From Bacillota bacterium (GTDB taxonomy: Bacteria > Bacillota > Clostridia > Acetivibrionales > DSM-27016): 64,000 nucleotides of DNA. Where the stretch lies: positions 1 through 64,000 of the forward strand of contig JAEWDM010000022.1 in assembly GCA_023390115.1 (NCBI GenBank). The letters are read 5' to 3'. The position numbers and the translations under genes are program-made. Positions 42,480-52,163 of this stretch are shown here, one piece after another. Position 1 is the first letter of the stretch; every line of letters starts with the position of its first letter. The notes below the pieces were generated by a model. That model was not told where the DNA came from. It saw only the letters and a program-made list of their open reading frames with translations, and made no database searches.

Positions 42480-44269
42480 CCAATTGAAGCATTTAGCTTT
42501 TTGTCAATATCCTCAAGCTTTTTCTTTATATCCTTGCTGTCGTTATAATCGTTATATTCCAAAAACCTTTCATAATAGAATTTAGCATTTTTATAATCCT
42601 TTTTCTCAGAATACAAATTTCCCAGGGCTTTTAATAAAAATGTGGCTTTATCATTGACCCTGTAGCCTTTTAAATATGCATCAAGGGCTTTATCGGGCTC
42701 AATCAGCTTTTCATAAGCAGAGCCTAAATTAAAATATGCATACTCGGATTTTCTTATGCCGTTGGTTATATTTGCTTCATCTATGCACTTCTGATAGTCC
42801 TTTTTTAAGAGATAAACCTTTGAGAGGTTGCAGTGGGCGGTGTCGTTCCTGTAGTAAAGCTCAATTGCCTTTTTAAACTCTTTTTCGGCTATATCCAGAT
42901 ATTGAAAGGTATCGGGGTCCTTTTCCTTATATGCATTCATATAATTGGTTGCCAGAACGCAGTGCGCGCGGTCGCTTCCGGGGGCCTTACGAACTACGTC
43001 GGTCCACAGCCTTATACCGCTGCCAAAAATATAATTCCTGTGCAGGGTGAGGGCTGAGTTCATGGAAATGTAAAATACCATCACAACGGTAAAAAATAGA
43101 AGAGGCTTTTTAAAAATATACCTTCCTCTCCCCAGATTGGGCTGTGAAAATATAATGCCCGCCATAGCTATTATAAAGCCTGCTACAGGGAAGTAAAGCC
43201 TGTGCTCAAAGTACACGTCCTTTATTGAAATAAATGAGGATTCAACAGATAATCCTATAAAAAACCATAGTATTCCAAAGGATAAAAGCTTGTTTTTCTT
43301 TACATTGAGCAGAGAAATAATTCCTATAAATAAAAGAATCAGGAAGGATATATATGAGTTGTTTTCCCATATGGTTTTAGATACGGGAAAGTCATTGCTG
43401 TAGTCGAAGTTTAAGTCGTCGGGTATAAACATCAGCTTTATATATTTTACTATCACATTCATCTGAGTATAGAAATAGTGAAGCCTGTCCATCGAGGTAC
43501 TGGCCTTGAAGCTTACATTGGGGTCACTCTGGCTGTAGCCTCCCCAAAAAAGTGTTGTGGACGGTATAATGGGTATGGTAGCCAGAAGTATAAAAATAAA
43601 TAAAAGCCTTTTTTTCCAGCTCGTTTTTCCGTCCTTTAAAAAAAACATAAGCTCAATTACTATAAGCATGAAAGGAATTGTTATGGTATTTTCCTTTGTG
43701 AACATTGCAAGAACCGTAAAGATAAGAGTGAGGGCAAAATACCTTATCCTGTCATGAAGCCTGAATTTGATAAAGAAAAATACAGCCATCATGTAAAATA
43801 GAGCCGCAAGAGAAGCGGTGCGCTGAACGACATAGGTAACGGCATTGACCTGTACGGGATGGGTTATGAATGCCGCGGAGCATATCACAGAAATTATATT
43901 GCGGTACTTCCCGGGTATTTTCTTATTGAAAAACCTAAGCCCCAGTATGCTCCTGATAATCAGAAACACAAAAAAACCGTTTAAAATGTGTATCACAAGG
44001 TTTACTATATGGTAGCCAACCACACCGGTCTGATGTATAAAGTAGTTTAGGGAAAAGGTGAAATAGAGGACAAACCTGTTGGAATAAAACTTCCAGATAG
44101 CCGGTATGTCCCACGGATGACGGATGGAGGTATTGTTGGAAATAGATCCGAAATCGTCCAGGGTAAAAGGGGCAGTGAAGCTGTTTGAATATACAATCAG
44201 AGACAATGCCGCAATTATACCCAGGGCTATTAACTTATTCTCAAATTTTTTGTCAATCTTCTGTATCAT
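42476..44269 (-). CDS. GT-C-type multi-pass membrane glycosyltransferase-like protein with C-terminal TPRs
   Basis: The 597-residue protein has about 10-11 hydrophobic helices in its first 400 residues and three to four tetratricopeptide repeats at the C-terminus (about 430-590; AYFNLGSAYEKLIEPDKALD is one). A first extracellular loop has TLDDFGSI, an acidic pair as seen in GT-C polyprenol-dependent glycosyltransferases; TMTC O-mannosyltransferases have the same order of membrane part and TPRs. I chose the ATG 44267-44269 with GGTGG upstream over a GTG three codons earlier. It overlaps the SLH-GH18 gene by 17 nt. The activity is not proven. Confidence 0.75.
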   Translation of the reverse strand: MIQKIDKKFENKLIALGIIAALSLIVYSNSFTAPFTLDDFGSISNNTSIRHPWDIPAIWKFYSNRFVLYFTFSLNYFIHQTGVVGYHIVNLVIHILNGFFVFLIIRSILGLRFFNKKIPGKYRNIISVICSAAFITHPVQVNAVTYVVQRTASLAALFYMMAVFFFIKFRLHDRIRYFALTLIFTVLAMFTKENTITIPFMLIVIELMFFLKDGKTSWKKRLLFIFILLATIPIIPSTTLFWGGYSQSDPNVSFKASTSMDRLHYFYTQMNVIVKYIKLMFIPDDLNFDYSNDFPVSKTIWENNSYISFLILLFIGIISLLNVKKNKLLSFGILWFFIGLSVESSFISIKDVYFEHRLYFPVAGFIIAMAGIIFSQPNLGRGRYIFKKPLLFFTVVMVFYISMNSALTLHRNYIFGSGIRLWTDVVRKAPGSDRAHCVLATNYMNAYKEKDPDTFQYLDIAEKEFKKAIELYYRNDTAHCNLSKVYLLKKDYQKCIDEANITNGIRKSEYAYFNLGSAYEKLIEPDKALDAYLKGYRVNDKATFLLKALGNLYSEKKDYKNAKFYYERFLEYNDYNDSKDIKKKLEDIDKKLNASIG

Positions 44270-46031
44270 TTTTTCCACCGGACAAATTTAGTATTTGCTG
44301 CCATACATCAAGATATGCGCCTTTTTCGATATCGCCGTCATAGTCTGGGATATTCCCAAGCCGCCACAGTGAAATACCGTATATTCCAAACATGTTGGCC
44401 AGCTTTATTTTTGCATATACGCTTCTGCTGTCCTCATACCATATTCTATTATATACATTGTCCTTTGGATTAAGGTATGTAATATATGGATTTTCACTTG
44501 CAGCAGAATAATTGACCTTTAAGTCCTCCATGCCGTCACCGTTTAAAACCCTGTCTCTTATTTTATCAGAGGACGTGGTGTAAACCCTCTGATTTATAAC
44601 CTTATTATCTTTGGACTGCCACTGTGCGGTTCCAAAGGAGATTTGAAGCCATATTTTGCTTGTGTCCTCCACCCCTGAGGATTTGTCGGTTATGGTTTTT
44701 AACGCATAGTATACCTGATCTATAGGAGTAACGGGAGTAAAGGTGACATTTCTATCCATGTCCGACTGCGTAAGCACCATGGCGTTATAGTCATGAGCCA
44801 TTAAAATTACTTTGTCGGCGAGGCTTCCTATGGTTTTATAGTCGTATCCGTCATAGCAGGCCTGGTTTTCCACTCTGGGATGTACTGCCACATACAGCTT
44901 TTTCCCGGCCTTTGCAAGCTCCTTTTTCAGTTCCGCAAGAAAGGTGTTGAAGCCCTTAGAGGACGCCTCTCCCTTTAGGCCTTCAAAGTCGATAACCACA
45001 CCGTCAAAGGATATGGCCCGCCCATTTCCGGAGGTGGAGGAAAGCCTCTTTATAATGCTGTCTATTATTGCCTTTCGCCTCTGCTCCTTGCTTGTTACGA
45101 AATCAACTATTCCCACGTATTTTTGCTTTTCCTCCTCCCACACGCGTGTGTCCTGAGATGCGTATATATTAAGCTGTGTGGAAGCACCGGCCTTAACGGC
45201 TGTACTGAAGGGGTCCTCAAAGCCTGCGGGCAGATAGAAGTCCGCGTTGTTTTTATTACTCATGCTGAGCTCTACCCTGTATGCCTGCTTATTGTATTCA
45301 AGGCGGCTCCATCCGAAGCTTACGGAATCCAGCTCGCTTATAAGCTCCTTCTGGCCGTATGCTCCCAATGCATAGAAAGCGTGCAGCTCGTCAACACGGA
45401 TGTTGAGCTTATGGTACATTGTGATAAGCCACAATACGGCATCCTCCTTTTTGACAGGCTGCTTGGGGTTAAACAGGGATTTTTCGGTGGCTGATACAAT
45501 GCCCAGATCTCTGGCAATTACTATATAGCCCTTGCTGTCCTGGACATCCTCATACGGCTTATACTGAAGCGAGGGCTGTGCTGCAAGCGTATCGTACCCC
45601 ATACACCGCACAAGCATAACAGCGGCCTCTTCTCTGGTTATGTAATCCGAGGGACGGAATTTTCCGGCACCCATTTTTATCACGCCTTTGCTAAGTGCGG
45701 TTTCTATGTATGCATAGTAAGGCGAGGACCTGTCTGTGTTATCAGTAAAGCTCGCCTTTTCAGGCTTTAAAAGCTCCCATTGCATCAGCGAAACCAGATA
45801 TATTACAAACTCGCTCCTCTTTAACGGTTTTCCGTACCCAAACTTATTTTCCCCTGTGTCCTTTATTATGTTTATTTCTCTTAAGCTGTTTATGGCATCG
45901 TACGCCGGCGAGGCTGCCGGAACATCCGAAAACGGCCTTGCTTCCGCCGATTCGGCAAAGCCGGGGAAGGCATAGGCCAATAACGCTAAAACTACCAGTA
46001 CGCTTACTTTTCTTTTAAGCTTTGCAATCAC
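44253..46031 (-). CDS. SLH-domain protein with C-terminal GH18 (YaaH-type) glycosidase domain
   Basis: The 592-residue protein starts at GTG with a signal peptide (VSVLVVLALLAYAFPGFAESA). Residues of about 33-215 hold two to three S-layer-homology repeats (FSDVPAASPAYDAI, FRPSDYITREEAAVML) that would bind pyruvylated cell-wall polymer. The GH18 barrel follows, with FDGVVIDFEG (about residues 340) supplying the catalytic Glu of the DxxDxDxE type; the second Asp is Val, as in some YaaH/spore-cortex enzymes. It likely acts on peptidoglycan or chitin-like glycans at the cell surface. It overlaps the membrane protein gene. The 299-bp gap before it (46032-46330) shows nothing I can name. Confidence 0.85.
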   Translation of the reverse strand: MIAKLKRKVSVLVVLALLAYAFPGFAESAEARPFSDVPAASPAYDAINSLREINIIKDTGENKFGYGKPLKRSEFVIYLVSLMQWELLKPEKASFTDNTDRSSPYYAYIETALSKGVIKMGAGKFRPSDYITREEAAVMLVRCMGYDTLAAQPSLQYKPYEDVQDSKGYIVIARDLGIVSATEKSLFNPKQPVKKEDAVLWLITMYHKLNIRVDELHAFYALGAYGQKELISELDSVSFGWSRLEYNKQAYRVELSMSNKNNADFYLPAGFEDPFSTAVKAGASTQLNIYASQDTRVWEEEKQKYVGIVDFVTSKEQRRKAIIDSIIKRLSSTSGNGRAISFDGVVIDFEGLKGEASSKGFNTFLAELKKELAKAGKKLYVAVHPRVENQACYDGYDYKTIGSLADKVILMAHDYNAMVLTQSDMDRNVTFTPVTPIDQVYYALKTITDKSSGVEDTSKIWLQISFGTAQWQSKDNKVINQRVYTTSSDKIRDRVLNGDGMEDLKVNYSAASENPYITYLNPKDNVYNRIWYEDSRSVYAKIKLANMFGIYGISLWRLGNIPDYDGDIEKGAYLDVWQQILNLSGGKNDTED

Positions 46032-46330
46032 TTTAAAGACCCCTTATCTATTGCTTAAGTTTAATTTGCCGTTCTCTTTATGTAATATATTAATATAGAC
46101 GAACTCATCCGCACTTTGTTCCACTATAGTCTATCACGATGCTTTTGGCGTTGCAATAGCGCGCGGTTTGACTTTGTACGGAGCTGTCATAGCTAAATAT
46201 TTTATAAAATTCTCCCCTTTTCCTTATTAGAATGATATAATTCCATTGTGACAGAATGATTTTTGTAATATCTTTAAAACTTGGTATTTGAAAGGTATTT
46301 TATTCTAATGTCATTAATGGAGGTTGGAAA

Positions 46331-47674
46331 ATGCAAAGAATAGTTATTGAAAATTTCGGTTCCGTAGATTCATTTGATGTAGTATTTAATGAGAAGATGA
46401 CGATTTTAATTGGTTCTCAGGCAACAGGCAAAAGCACCATAAGCAAATTAATATTCTACTGCCGTTCTATAAAAGATGATTTGTATAAGTATTTATTGAA
46501 CAAAGAAAAATTCATAGACATTAATGAAAATGACTGTTTTATAAATTTTTTAAAGGAGTTAAGGTCTAAATTCGTAGGTTATTTTGGTACGACTAAACAC
46601 ATGAGAAACTTTAAGATAAAATACTATTGTAACAGTATTGATAATTCGGAGTATTCTAAGAATATTATAATAACTTTAAAGAATGGATATGCAAATGTCA
46701 AATTTAGTGATGACTTGGTACAGGGTATCCATATGATTTTAAGAACAGTTATTTCTTTCTATATAAGTAGTAATGATACTTCGAGTGCAGCAACCAGCAA
46801 CGCATTTAACATAGCAGTTTGGCAATCTCAACAAGCACAGTTTTCATCTGCATTGCAAGAACAAATCAATAATCTTTTTTCAGACAATACTTTGCCTTTA
46901 TATATACCTGCTGGCAGGGGATTACTGGCTACTATGTCGGAGCACTTCAGACTAATTTCCGATGTTACTCATGATAAACTGCTAAAAGATTTTATTGAGA
47001 GGATATCTCTTCTTAAAACACAATTTTCACAAAGGCTGGATGAAATTGTTGAGGATAAAAAACGGTTGTCCTCAGATAAAATTAATTCTAAAAATGTAAA
47101 AAAAGCTATAAGTATTATTAGAAAAATTCTTAAAGGTGATTATATATGTGACAAAGAAGGAGAGAAAATTTATTTTAATAAGCATGAATACGTGAAGCTT
47201 ACGTTTTCTTCCTCCGGGCAGCAGGAAGCCTTATGGATATTATTGCTCTTATTTTCTATAATTCTTGAGAATTATAAGGTTTTTCTTATTATAGAAGAGC
47301 CGGAGGCGCATTTATTTCCAGAGGCTCAAAAATATATAATGGAACTTATCGTTCTAACAGCAAACGCAACCGGCAGTCAAATAATTATCACTACGCATAG
47401 TCCATATATTCTCACATCGGCAAACCTTCTAATCCATTCTGCAAGTGTAGAAAATAGGATTTCCGGAGAGGAAGCAATTATTGACAAGGATATGAGACTT
47501 AAAGAAAACGAACTCGGAGCGTATATGCTTAGCAAAAACGGAAGCTTTACGTATGAAAGCATTATTGATAAGAATACAGGACTTATTGAAGCAAGAGAAA
47601 TTGATTCTGTGTCAGGCATTATAAACCAGCAAACCGAGCAACTTATTGATCTGGAGGTTAAATATGGCTTGTAG
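46331..47674 (+). CDS. OLD/RecF-like AAA ATPase, first gene of a two-gene module
   Basis: The 447-residue protein is an ABC-type ATPase of the AAA_15/OLD class: Walker A GSQATGKST (about residues 28-36), signature-like TFSSSGQQEAL, Walker B FLIIEEPEAHLF and H-loop TTHSPY. There is no Toprim domain at the end, unlike OLD nucleases. The middle is helical. Base composition is clearly more AT-rich than neighbouring genes. The next start lies inside its last codons, so the two proteins are made together. ATPases of this kind pair with separate nucleases in phage-defence systems such as Septu, Gabija and PARIS. Confidence 0.8.
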   Translation: MQRIVIENFGSVDSFDVVFNEKMTILIGSQATGKSTISKLIFYCRSIKDDLYKYLLNKEKFIDINENDCFINFLKELRSKFVGYFGTTKHMRNFKIKYYCNSIDNSEYSKNIIITLKNGYANVKFSDDLVQGIHMILRTVISFYISSNDTSSAATSNAFNIAVWQSQQAQFSSALQEQINNLFSDNTLPLYIPAGRGLLATMSEHFRLISDVTHDKLLKDFIERISLLKTQFSQRLDEIVEDKKRLSSDKINSKNVKKAISIIRKILKGDYICDKEGEKIYFNKHEYVKLTFSSSGQQEALWILLLLFSIILENYKVFLIIEEPEAHLFPEAQKYIMELIVLTANATGSQIIITTHSPYILTSANLLIHSASVENRISGEEAIIDKDMRLKENELGAYMLSKNGSFTYESIIDKNTGLIEAREIDSVSGIINQQTEQLIDLEVKYGL

Positions 47675-48188
47675 TATATGTGACATATTTAAGAGTTGCC
47701 ATCGGGAGCTCAGCAAAGATCCGTCATTATTAAAGCCCTATTGTATAGAAAAATGCAGGAAATATCGAGATAAGCGTTCAAATGCAAAAGCTGAGGAAAG
47801 AGGAAAGTCAATTGTTTTTGAGGGCGGAGGTAATGAGGTTATTTGTTACAGGGTGGATGGAGGAATTATTGCAGGACAAAGCAATTGTAAGTGTGATAAT
47901 TTGTTATTGTTTGTAGATGACAGGCAAGCTGTTTTTATTGAGCTCAAGGGCGTTGACATAAGGCATGCACTGGAACAAATAGAAACTGCCGTAAGTATAC
48001 TTGGAAAGGATTTGACCGGATATGATTTTCATGGCAGGATAGTTGCTGTATCTGGAATACCTGATATTAAAAATGATTCTAAATACAAAAATCTATGGAA
48101 GCTTTTAAAAAGACATAATATAAATGCTACTTTGAGAATAAGAGAAAATAAGCAGCGAGAAAAAGCTTTGGACTTAAAAAAACGCTGA
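47664..48188 (+). CDS. Putative PD-(D/E)xK-type nuclease with cysteine-rich N-terminus
   Basis: The 174-residue protein (ATG 47664, GGAGG upstream, overlapping the ATPase gene by 11 nt) has no family I can name. The segment CDNLLLFVDDRQAVFIELKG gives Asp78, Glu93 and Lys95 in the D-x(n)-ExK pattern of PD-(D/E)xK nucleases, followed by a helix with Gln105. The N-terminus holds cysteines C3-x2-C6-x5-C12 and C27-x3-C31, with C75 and C77 near the active site, so a zinc or iron-sulfur site is possible. It is the likely effector of the ATPase. Function is inferred from motif and pairing only. Confidence 0.6.
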   Translation: MACSICDIFKSCHRELSKDPSLLKPYCIEKCRKYRDKRSNAKAEERGKSIVFEGGGNEVICYRVDGGIIAGQSNCKCDNLLLFVDDRQAVFIELKGVDIRHALEQIETAVSILGKDLTGYDFHGRIVAVSGIPDIKNDSKYKNLWKLLKRHNINATLRIRENKQREKALDLKKR

Positions 48189-48239
48189 TGACTAAAATCA
48201 TCATATTATGTTAAAATAATTAGTATTGCTTTAACAAAT

Positions 48240-48274
48240 GCCCTGCAAGCTCCGGAAGATTTTCCCTGCAGGGC
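48240..48274. other. Hairpin before the cysteine desulfurase/thiI operon
   Basis: GCCCTGCA (48240-48247) pairs with TGCAGGGC (48267-48274) around a 19-nt loop. No T tract follows. It lies in the leader of the desulfurase gene and may terminate the AAA module or act in the leader. Confidence 0.4.
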
Positions 48275-48300
48275 GGCAGAATCGGAAACGGGGAATAATT

Positions 48301-49470
48301 ATGCAAAGGCAGATATATCTGGATAACAGCGCAACCACAAAGCCGTATGACGAGGTTCTTGATTATATGGGCTATGTGGCGGGAGAGGTCTATGGAAACC
48401 CATCCTCAATGCATGTGAAGGGAATAGAAGCAGAAAGGCTTGTTAAAAAGTCAAGGGAGGCAATAGCCGAATCCATAGGCGCAAGCAGCAGGGAGATTTA
48501 TTTTACTTCAGGAGGAACCGAGTCGAATAACCTCGCTATAAGGGGATATCTGGAAGCCAACCCCAGAAGAGGAAATCATATACTGACTACAAAAATAGAG
48601 CACCCGTCGGTGCTTGAGGTATTTAAATATCTTTCCGATAAGGGGTATGAGACAGAGTATGTGGATGTATCCTCCGAGGGAATAATAGACCTTGAGGATT
48701 TGAGGAGAAAAATCAACAGCCGTACAGCTCTTATAAGCGTTATATATATAAATAATGAGATGGGAAGCATCCAGCCGGTTGATGAAGTAGTCAATGTAAG
48801 GAACTCGGTAAACAAGGACGCGGCAGTGCACATTGACGCCGTACAGGCATACGGAAAGGTCAAAACTTTTCCCGGAAGGATGGGAATTGATCTCATGTCC
48901 TTAAGCTCTCATAAAATACACGGCCCTAAAGGAGCGGGAGCTTTATACGCAGGCAGGCATGTAAAGCTGAAGCCATTGATATTCGGAGGAGGACAGGAGA
49001 CGTTAATCAGGTCGGGAACCGAAAATGTGCCCGGTATTTGCGGCTTTGGGCTTGCCTCCGAAATTACCTTCCGGAATCTTGAAAGGAATTTTGAAAAGGC
49101 GGTACGAATAAAAAACATGTTTAAGGAACTTCTTTTACAGGAGATCAGAGGGTATAAAGTTATTTCGCCTGAGAATGCCTCACCCTATATATTATGTGTT
49201 TCGTTTGAAAACATAAAAGCGGAGGTTTTGCTGCACCACCTCGAGGAAAGAAATATATTTGTTTCTACCGGAAGCGCATGCGCCTCAAGAAAAAACCTGC
49301 ACAGTCATGTTCTCCGGGCAATAGGACTGGAAGCGTGCTATATGGACGGGCCTGTGCGCTTCAGCTTTTCCGCTTTCAACGAGGAGGAGGAGATAAAAGA
49401 GGCTGTACAGGCCATAAGGGATATACTGCCCGGAATACAGATACATAAAAGACGCGGAGGAAGGATATGA
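48301..49470 (+). CDS. Cysteine desulfurase (NifS/IscS-like), thiI-linked
   Basis: This 389-residue PLP enzyme takes sulfur from cysteine as a persulfide. IYLDNSATTKP is the family N-terminus, SLSSHKIHGPKGAGALY holds the PLP lysine (about residue 203), and STGSACASR carries the persulfide Cys (about 322-330). The start is the ATG 48301; the open frame begins 21 codons earlier without similarity. Its last codons overlap thiI by 4 nt, so it probably supplies sulfur to ThiI for 4-thiouridine in tRNA and perhaps thiamin. A second desulfurase lies at 61303. Confidence 0.9.
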   Translation: MQRQIYLDNSATTKPYDEVLDYMGYVAGEVYGNPSSMHVKGIEAERLVKKSREAIAESIGASSREIYFTSGGTESNNLAIRGYLEANPRRGNHILTTKIEHPSVLEVFKYLSDKGYETEYVDVSSEGIIDLEDLRRKINSRTALISVIYINNEMGSIQPVDEVVNVRNSVNKDAAVHIDAVQAYGKVKTFPGRMGIDLMSLSSHKIHGPKGAGALYAGRHVKLKPLIFGGGQETLIRSGTENVPGICGFGLASEITFRNLERNFEKAVRIKNMFKELLLQEIRGYKVISPENASPYILCVSFENIKAEVLLHHLEERNIFVSTGSACASRKNLHSHVLRAIGLEACYMDGPVRFSFSAFNEEEEIKEAVQAIRDILPGIQIHKRRGGRI

Positions 49471-50648
49471 AAAACGTAATTCTTGTCAGGTACGGAGAAA
49501 TAATATTAAAGGGCTTAAACAGGCCGGTTTTTGAAGAGAAGCTTTCGGTAAACATAAAAAAATCCATTTACAGCCTTGGTAAAGTAAGCATTATAAGATC
49601 GCAGGGGAGAATATTTATAGAGCCCCATGACGAGGGGTATGATTTTGAGGCCGCACTTGAAAGGCTTGTAAAGGTATTCGGAATAGTTTCGGTAAGCCTT
49701 GTATGGAAAATAGACTCGGAATTTGACACAATAAAGGAATACTCACTCAAAATGGCACAGGAGCTTGTTTTGAGGAAAGCATATGCCACGTTTAAGGTGG
49801 AAACCAAGAGAGGGAATAAGCGGTTTCCCATGCAGTCACCTGAGATAAGCCGCGAAATAGGGGCGTATATTTTATCCGGGCTCCCTTCCTTAAAAGTGGA
49901 TGTCAATGCTCCCGATTTTATACTTTATATTGAGGTAAGAGAGGATACATATATATACTCTGAAAAAATACCCTCTAACGGAGGGATGCCGTTAGGTACA
50001 AACGGTAAGGCAATGCTTCTGCTTTCAGGAGGCATTGACAGCCCTGTGGCGGGATGGATGATGGCTAAAAGAGGTGTGGAAATTGAGGCGGTACACTTTT
50101 ACAGCTATCCGTATACCAGTGAAAGGGCAAAGGAAAAGGTCATTGATCTTGCTAAAATAATGGCAGGCTACTGCTACCGCATTAAGCTTCATATAGTGCC
50201 TTTTACCGGGATACAGGTACAAATCAATGATAATTGTCCCGAGGAGCAGCTCACAATAATAATGAGAAGGGCTATGATGGTAATTTCAGAGAGGCTTGCC
50301 GCTAAGGCGGGAGCGCTGGCGTTAATAACGGGAGAGAGCATGGGGCAGGTGGCAAGCCAGACAATACAAAGCCTTGCGGTGACCAATGCGGCAGTAAAAA
50401 TGCCTGTATTCAGGCCCTTAATAGGAATGGATAAGAATGAAGTCATAGAGATAGCCAGAAGGATAGGAACCTTTGAAACCTCCATACTCCCATATGAGGA
50501 TTGCTGCACCGTTTTTGTGGCGAAGCATCCCAAAACAAGGCCCCAGCTCCAGAAGGTGATTGAGCTTGAGGCTGGCATTGGGCTTGAGAGCCTGATAGAC
50601 AAGGCCATACAGGATACTGAAATAATTGAAATTAAAGCATCCTATTAA
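49467..50648 (+). CDS. thiI: tRNA 4-thiouridine synthase ThiI
   Basis: The 393-residue protein has the ThiI layout without the C-terminal rhodanese domain of E. coli: an N-terminal ferredoxin-like and THUMP region (about residues 60-165), then a PP-loop AANH domain with LLLSGGIDSPVAGWMMAKRG (about 183-202) and the PYEDCCTVF segment near the C-terminus. It adenylates U8 of tRNA and places sulfur delivered by the cysteine desulfurase encoded just upstream (4-nt overlap ATGA). Confidence 0.93.
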   Translation: MKNVILVRYGEIILKGLNRPVFEEKLSVNIKKSIYSLGKVSIIRSQGRIFIEPHDEGYDFEAALERLVKVFGIVSVSLVWKIDSEFDTIKEYSLKMAQELVLRKAYATFKVETKRGNKRFPMQSPEISREIGAYILSGLPSLKVDVNAPDFILYIEVREDTYIYSEKIPSNGGMPLGTNGKAMLLLSGGIDSPVAGWMMAKRGVEIEAVHFYSYPYTSERAKEKVIDLAKIMAGYCYRIKLHIVPFTGIQVQINDNCPEEQLTIIMRRAMMVISERLAAKAGALALITGESMGQVASQTIQSLAVTNAAVKMPVFRPLIGMDKNEVIEIARRIGTFETSILPYEDCCTVFVAKHPKTRPQLQKVIELEAGIGLESLIDKAIQDTEIIEIKASY

Positions 50649-50738
50649 ATTGCTTAAAGTGAGTAATATATGTCCTGCCAGAAATAATATTAATATAATA
50701 AGATATTTTTTAGAAGGAGGCTCTCCGGCAGGTATATT

Positions 50739-52124
50739 ATGAAAATTAGCCAGTTAAAAAATACCAGGGCTGTGAAAGCAGCTTTAATTTCCATAGCAGC
50801 CGTGCTTGTGTTTTTGGTGCTGCTGTGTATACGGCTCCTTTTGCCCGATACAATTTATAAGGGAGTTATGATAGACAATATAGATCTTTCAGGTATGAGC
50901 AGAGCGGAGGCAAGAGAGGTTATAGGCCAGAGAGCCAGGCATTTCTCTGAGAATGAGAGGATTGTTTTAAAATATGGCGATACCGTCTGGAGCTTTGCCT
51001 TAAAGGAGATTTCATTTGCATTTGAAACGGAGCAGGCTTTGAATGAGGCCTTTAATACGGCAAGGACAGGAAATATATTTGAAAGGATGCATAAGGTGCT
51101 GCTGTTGAGGTTTAAAGGCAGAAACATTGAGCTGCAGCCCTCCTTTAAAAGAAGTAAGCTCTTGGAAATCATAGACAATATAAAGCTTAAAATAGACAAA
51201 AAAGAGAAGAATGCCAGCGTTATTTACCAAAATGGAAGTGTAATTATTGGAGAAGAAGTTACAGGAAGACTTCTGGATGTTGACAGCAGCTTGAAACTGG
51301 TGGAAAATTGTATATTGGAAGGGAATTTTAAAGCAATAGATTTAGTGGTTGAAGAAAGAAAGCCGGAGATATTGTCTGACGAGATAGATAAAATAGACAG
51401 TGTTCTTGCTTCGTTTCTAACCGGCTTTAATTCCAATGACGCAGACAGGACTCAGAACTTAAAAATATCCTGTGATAAAATAAGCGGAACCATATTGTTT
51501 CCGGGAGAAGTATTTTCAATGAATGAGAGGCTTGGCCCCCGGACGGTTGAAAATGGCTTTAAGGAAGCCAAGATTATTTATAAAAGTGAATATATAAACG
51601 GAGTGGGGGGAGGTGTGTGCCAGATAACTACAACACTATATAATGCGGTGCTTAAGGCCAGGCTGAAGGTTGTGGAGAGAACGCATCATACTCTGCCTTC
51701 GCTGTATGTAGGTCCGGGACAGGATGCTACGATAGCTGAGGACTATATAGACTTTAAATTTAAAAACGATCAGGATTATCCTGTTTGCATAAATGCAAGT
51801 ATTGTCAAAAATCAGGTTGTTATATCAATACTCGGCAAACAACAGAAAAATAAATACACTGTAAGGCTTATTCCTGATATAATAGAAGAATATCCTCCTT
51901 CGGAGGAGGAGGTTATAATAGATAACTCCGTACCTGATAACAGCGAGGTGATTGTTCAAAAGCCAAAGAACGGGTACAGAGCAGTGCTGTATCGTGAAGT
52001 TTATGATGAAAATAATAAGCTTATACTTAAGGAAAAAATCTCCGATGATATATATAAGCCGCTAAAGGCACAGGTAAAGGTTAACCAAACCAGTCCAAAG
52101 GCCAAAAAAGCGGAAAAAGGGTAA
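50739..52124 (+). CDS. VanW family protein with YoaR-like peptidoglycan-binding domain
   Basis: The 461-residue protein has an N-terminal signal anchor (ALISIAAVLVFLVLLCIRLLL), a YoaR-type putative peptidoglycan-binding domain (DLSGMSRAEAREVI at about residues 50-63), and a VanW domain (FPGEVFSMNERLGPRT, GGGVCQITTTLYNAVLKA, about 250-300). These proteins sit on the outer face of the membrane and occur near cell-wall and vancomycin-resistance genes, but no reaction is established; there is no van cluster here. A short inverted repeat (CCTGCC/GGCAGG) flanks its ribosome site. Confidence 0.88.
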   Translation: MKISQLKNTRAVKAALISIAAVLVFLVLLCIRLLLPDTIYKGVMIDNIDLSGMSRAEAREVIGQRARHFSENERIVLKYGDTVWSFALKEISFAFETEQALNEAFNTARTGNIFERMHKVLLLRFKGRNIELQPSFKRSKLLEIIDNIKLKIDKKEKNASVIYQNGSVIIGEEVTGRLLDVDSSLKLVENCILEGNFKAIDLVVEERKPEILSDEIDKIDSVLASFLTGFNSNDADRTQNLKISCDKISGTILFPGEVFSMNERLGPRTVENGFKEAKIIYKSEYINGVGGGVCQITTTLYNAVLKARLKVVERTHHTLPSLYVGPGQDATIAEDYIDFKFKNDQDYPVCINASIVKNQVVISILGKQQKNKYTVRLIPDIIEEYPPSEEEVIIDNSVPDNSEVIVQKPKNGYRAVLYREVYDENNKLILKEKISDDIYKPLKAQVKVNQTSPKAKKAEKG

Positions 52125-52163
52125 GACAAATAGACATAGGGACGTTTAAGAGGGGGAAGCGTA

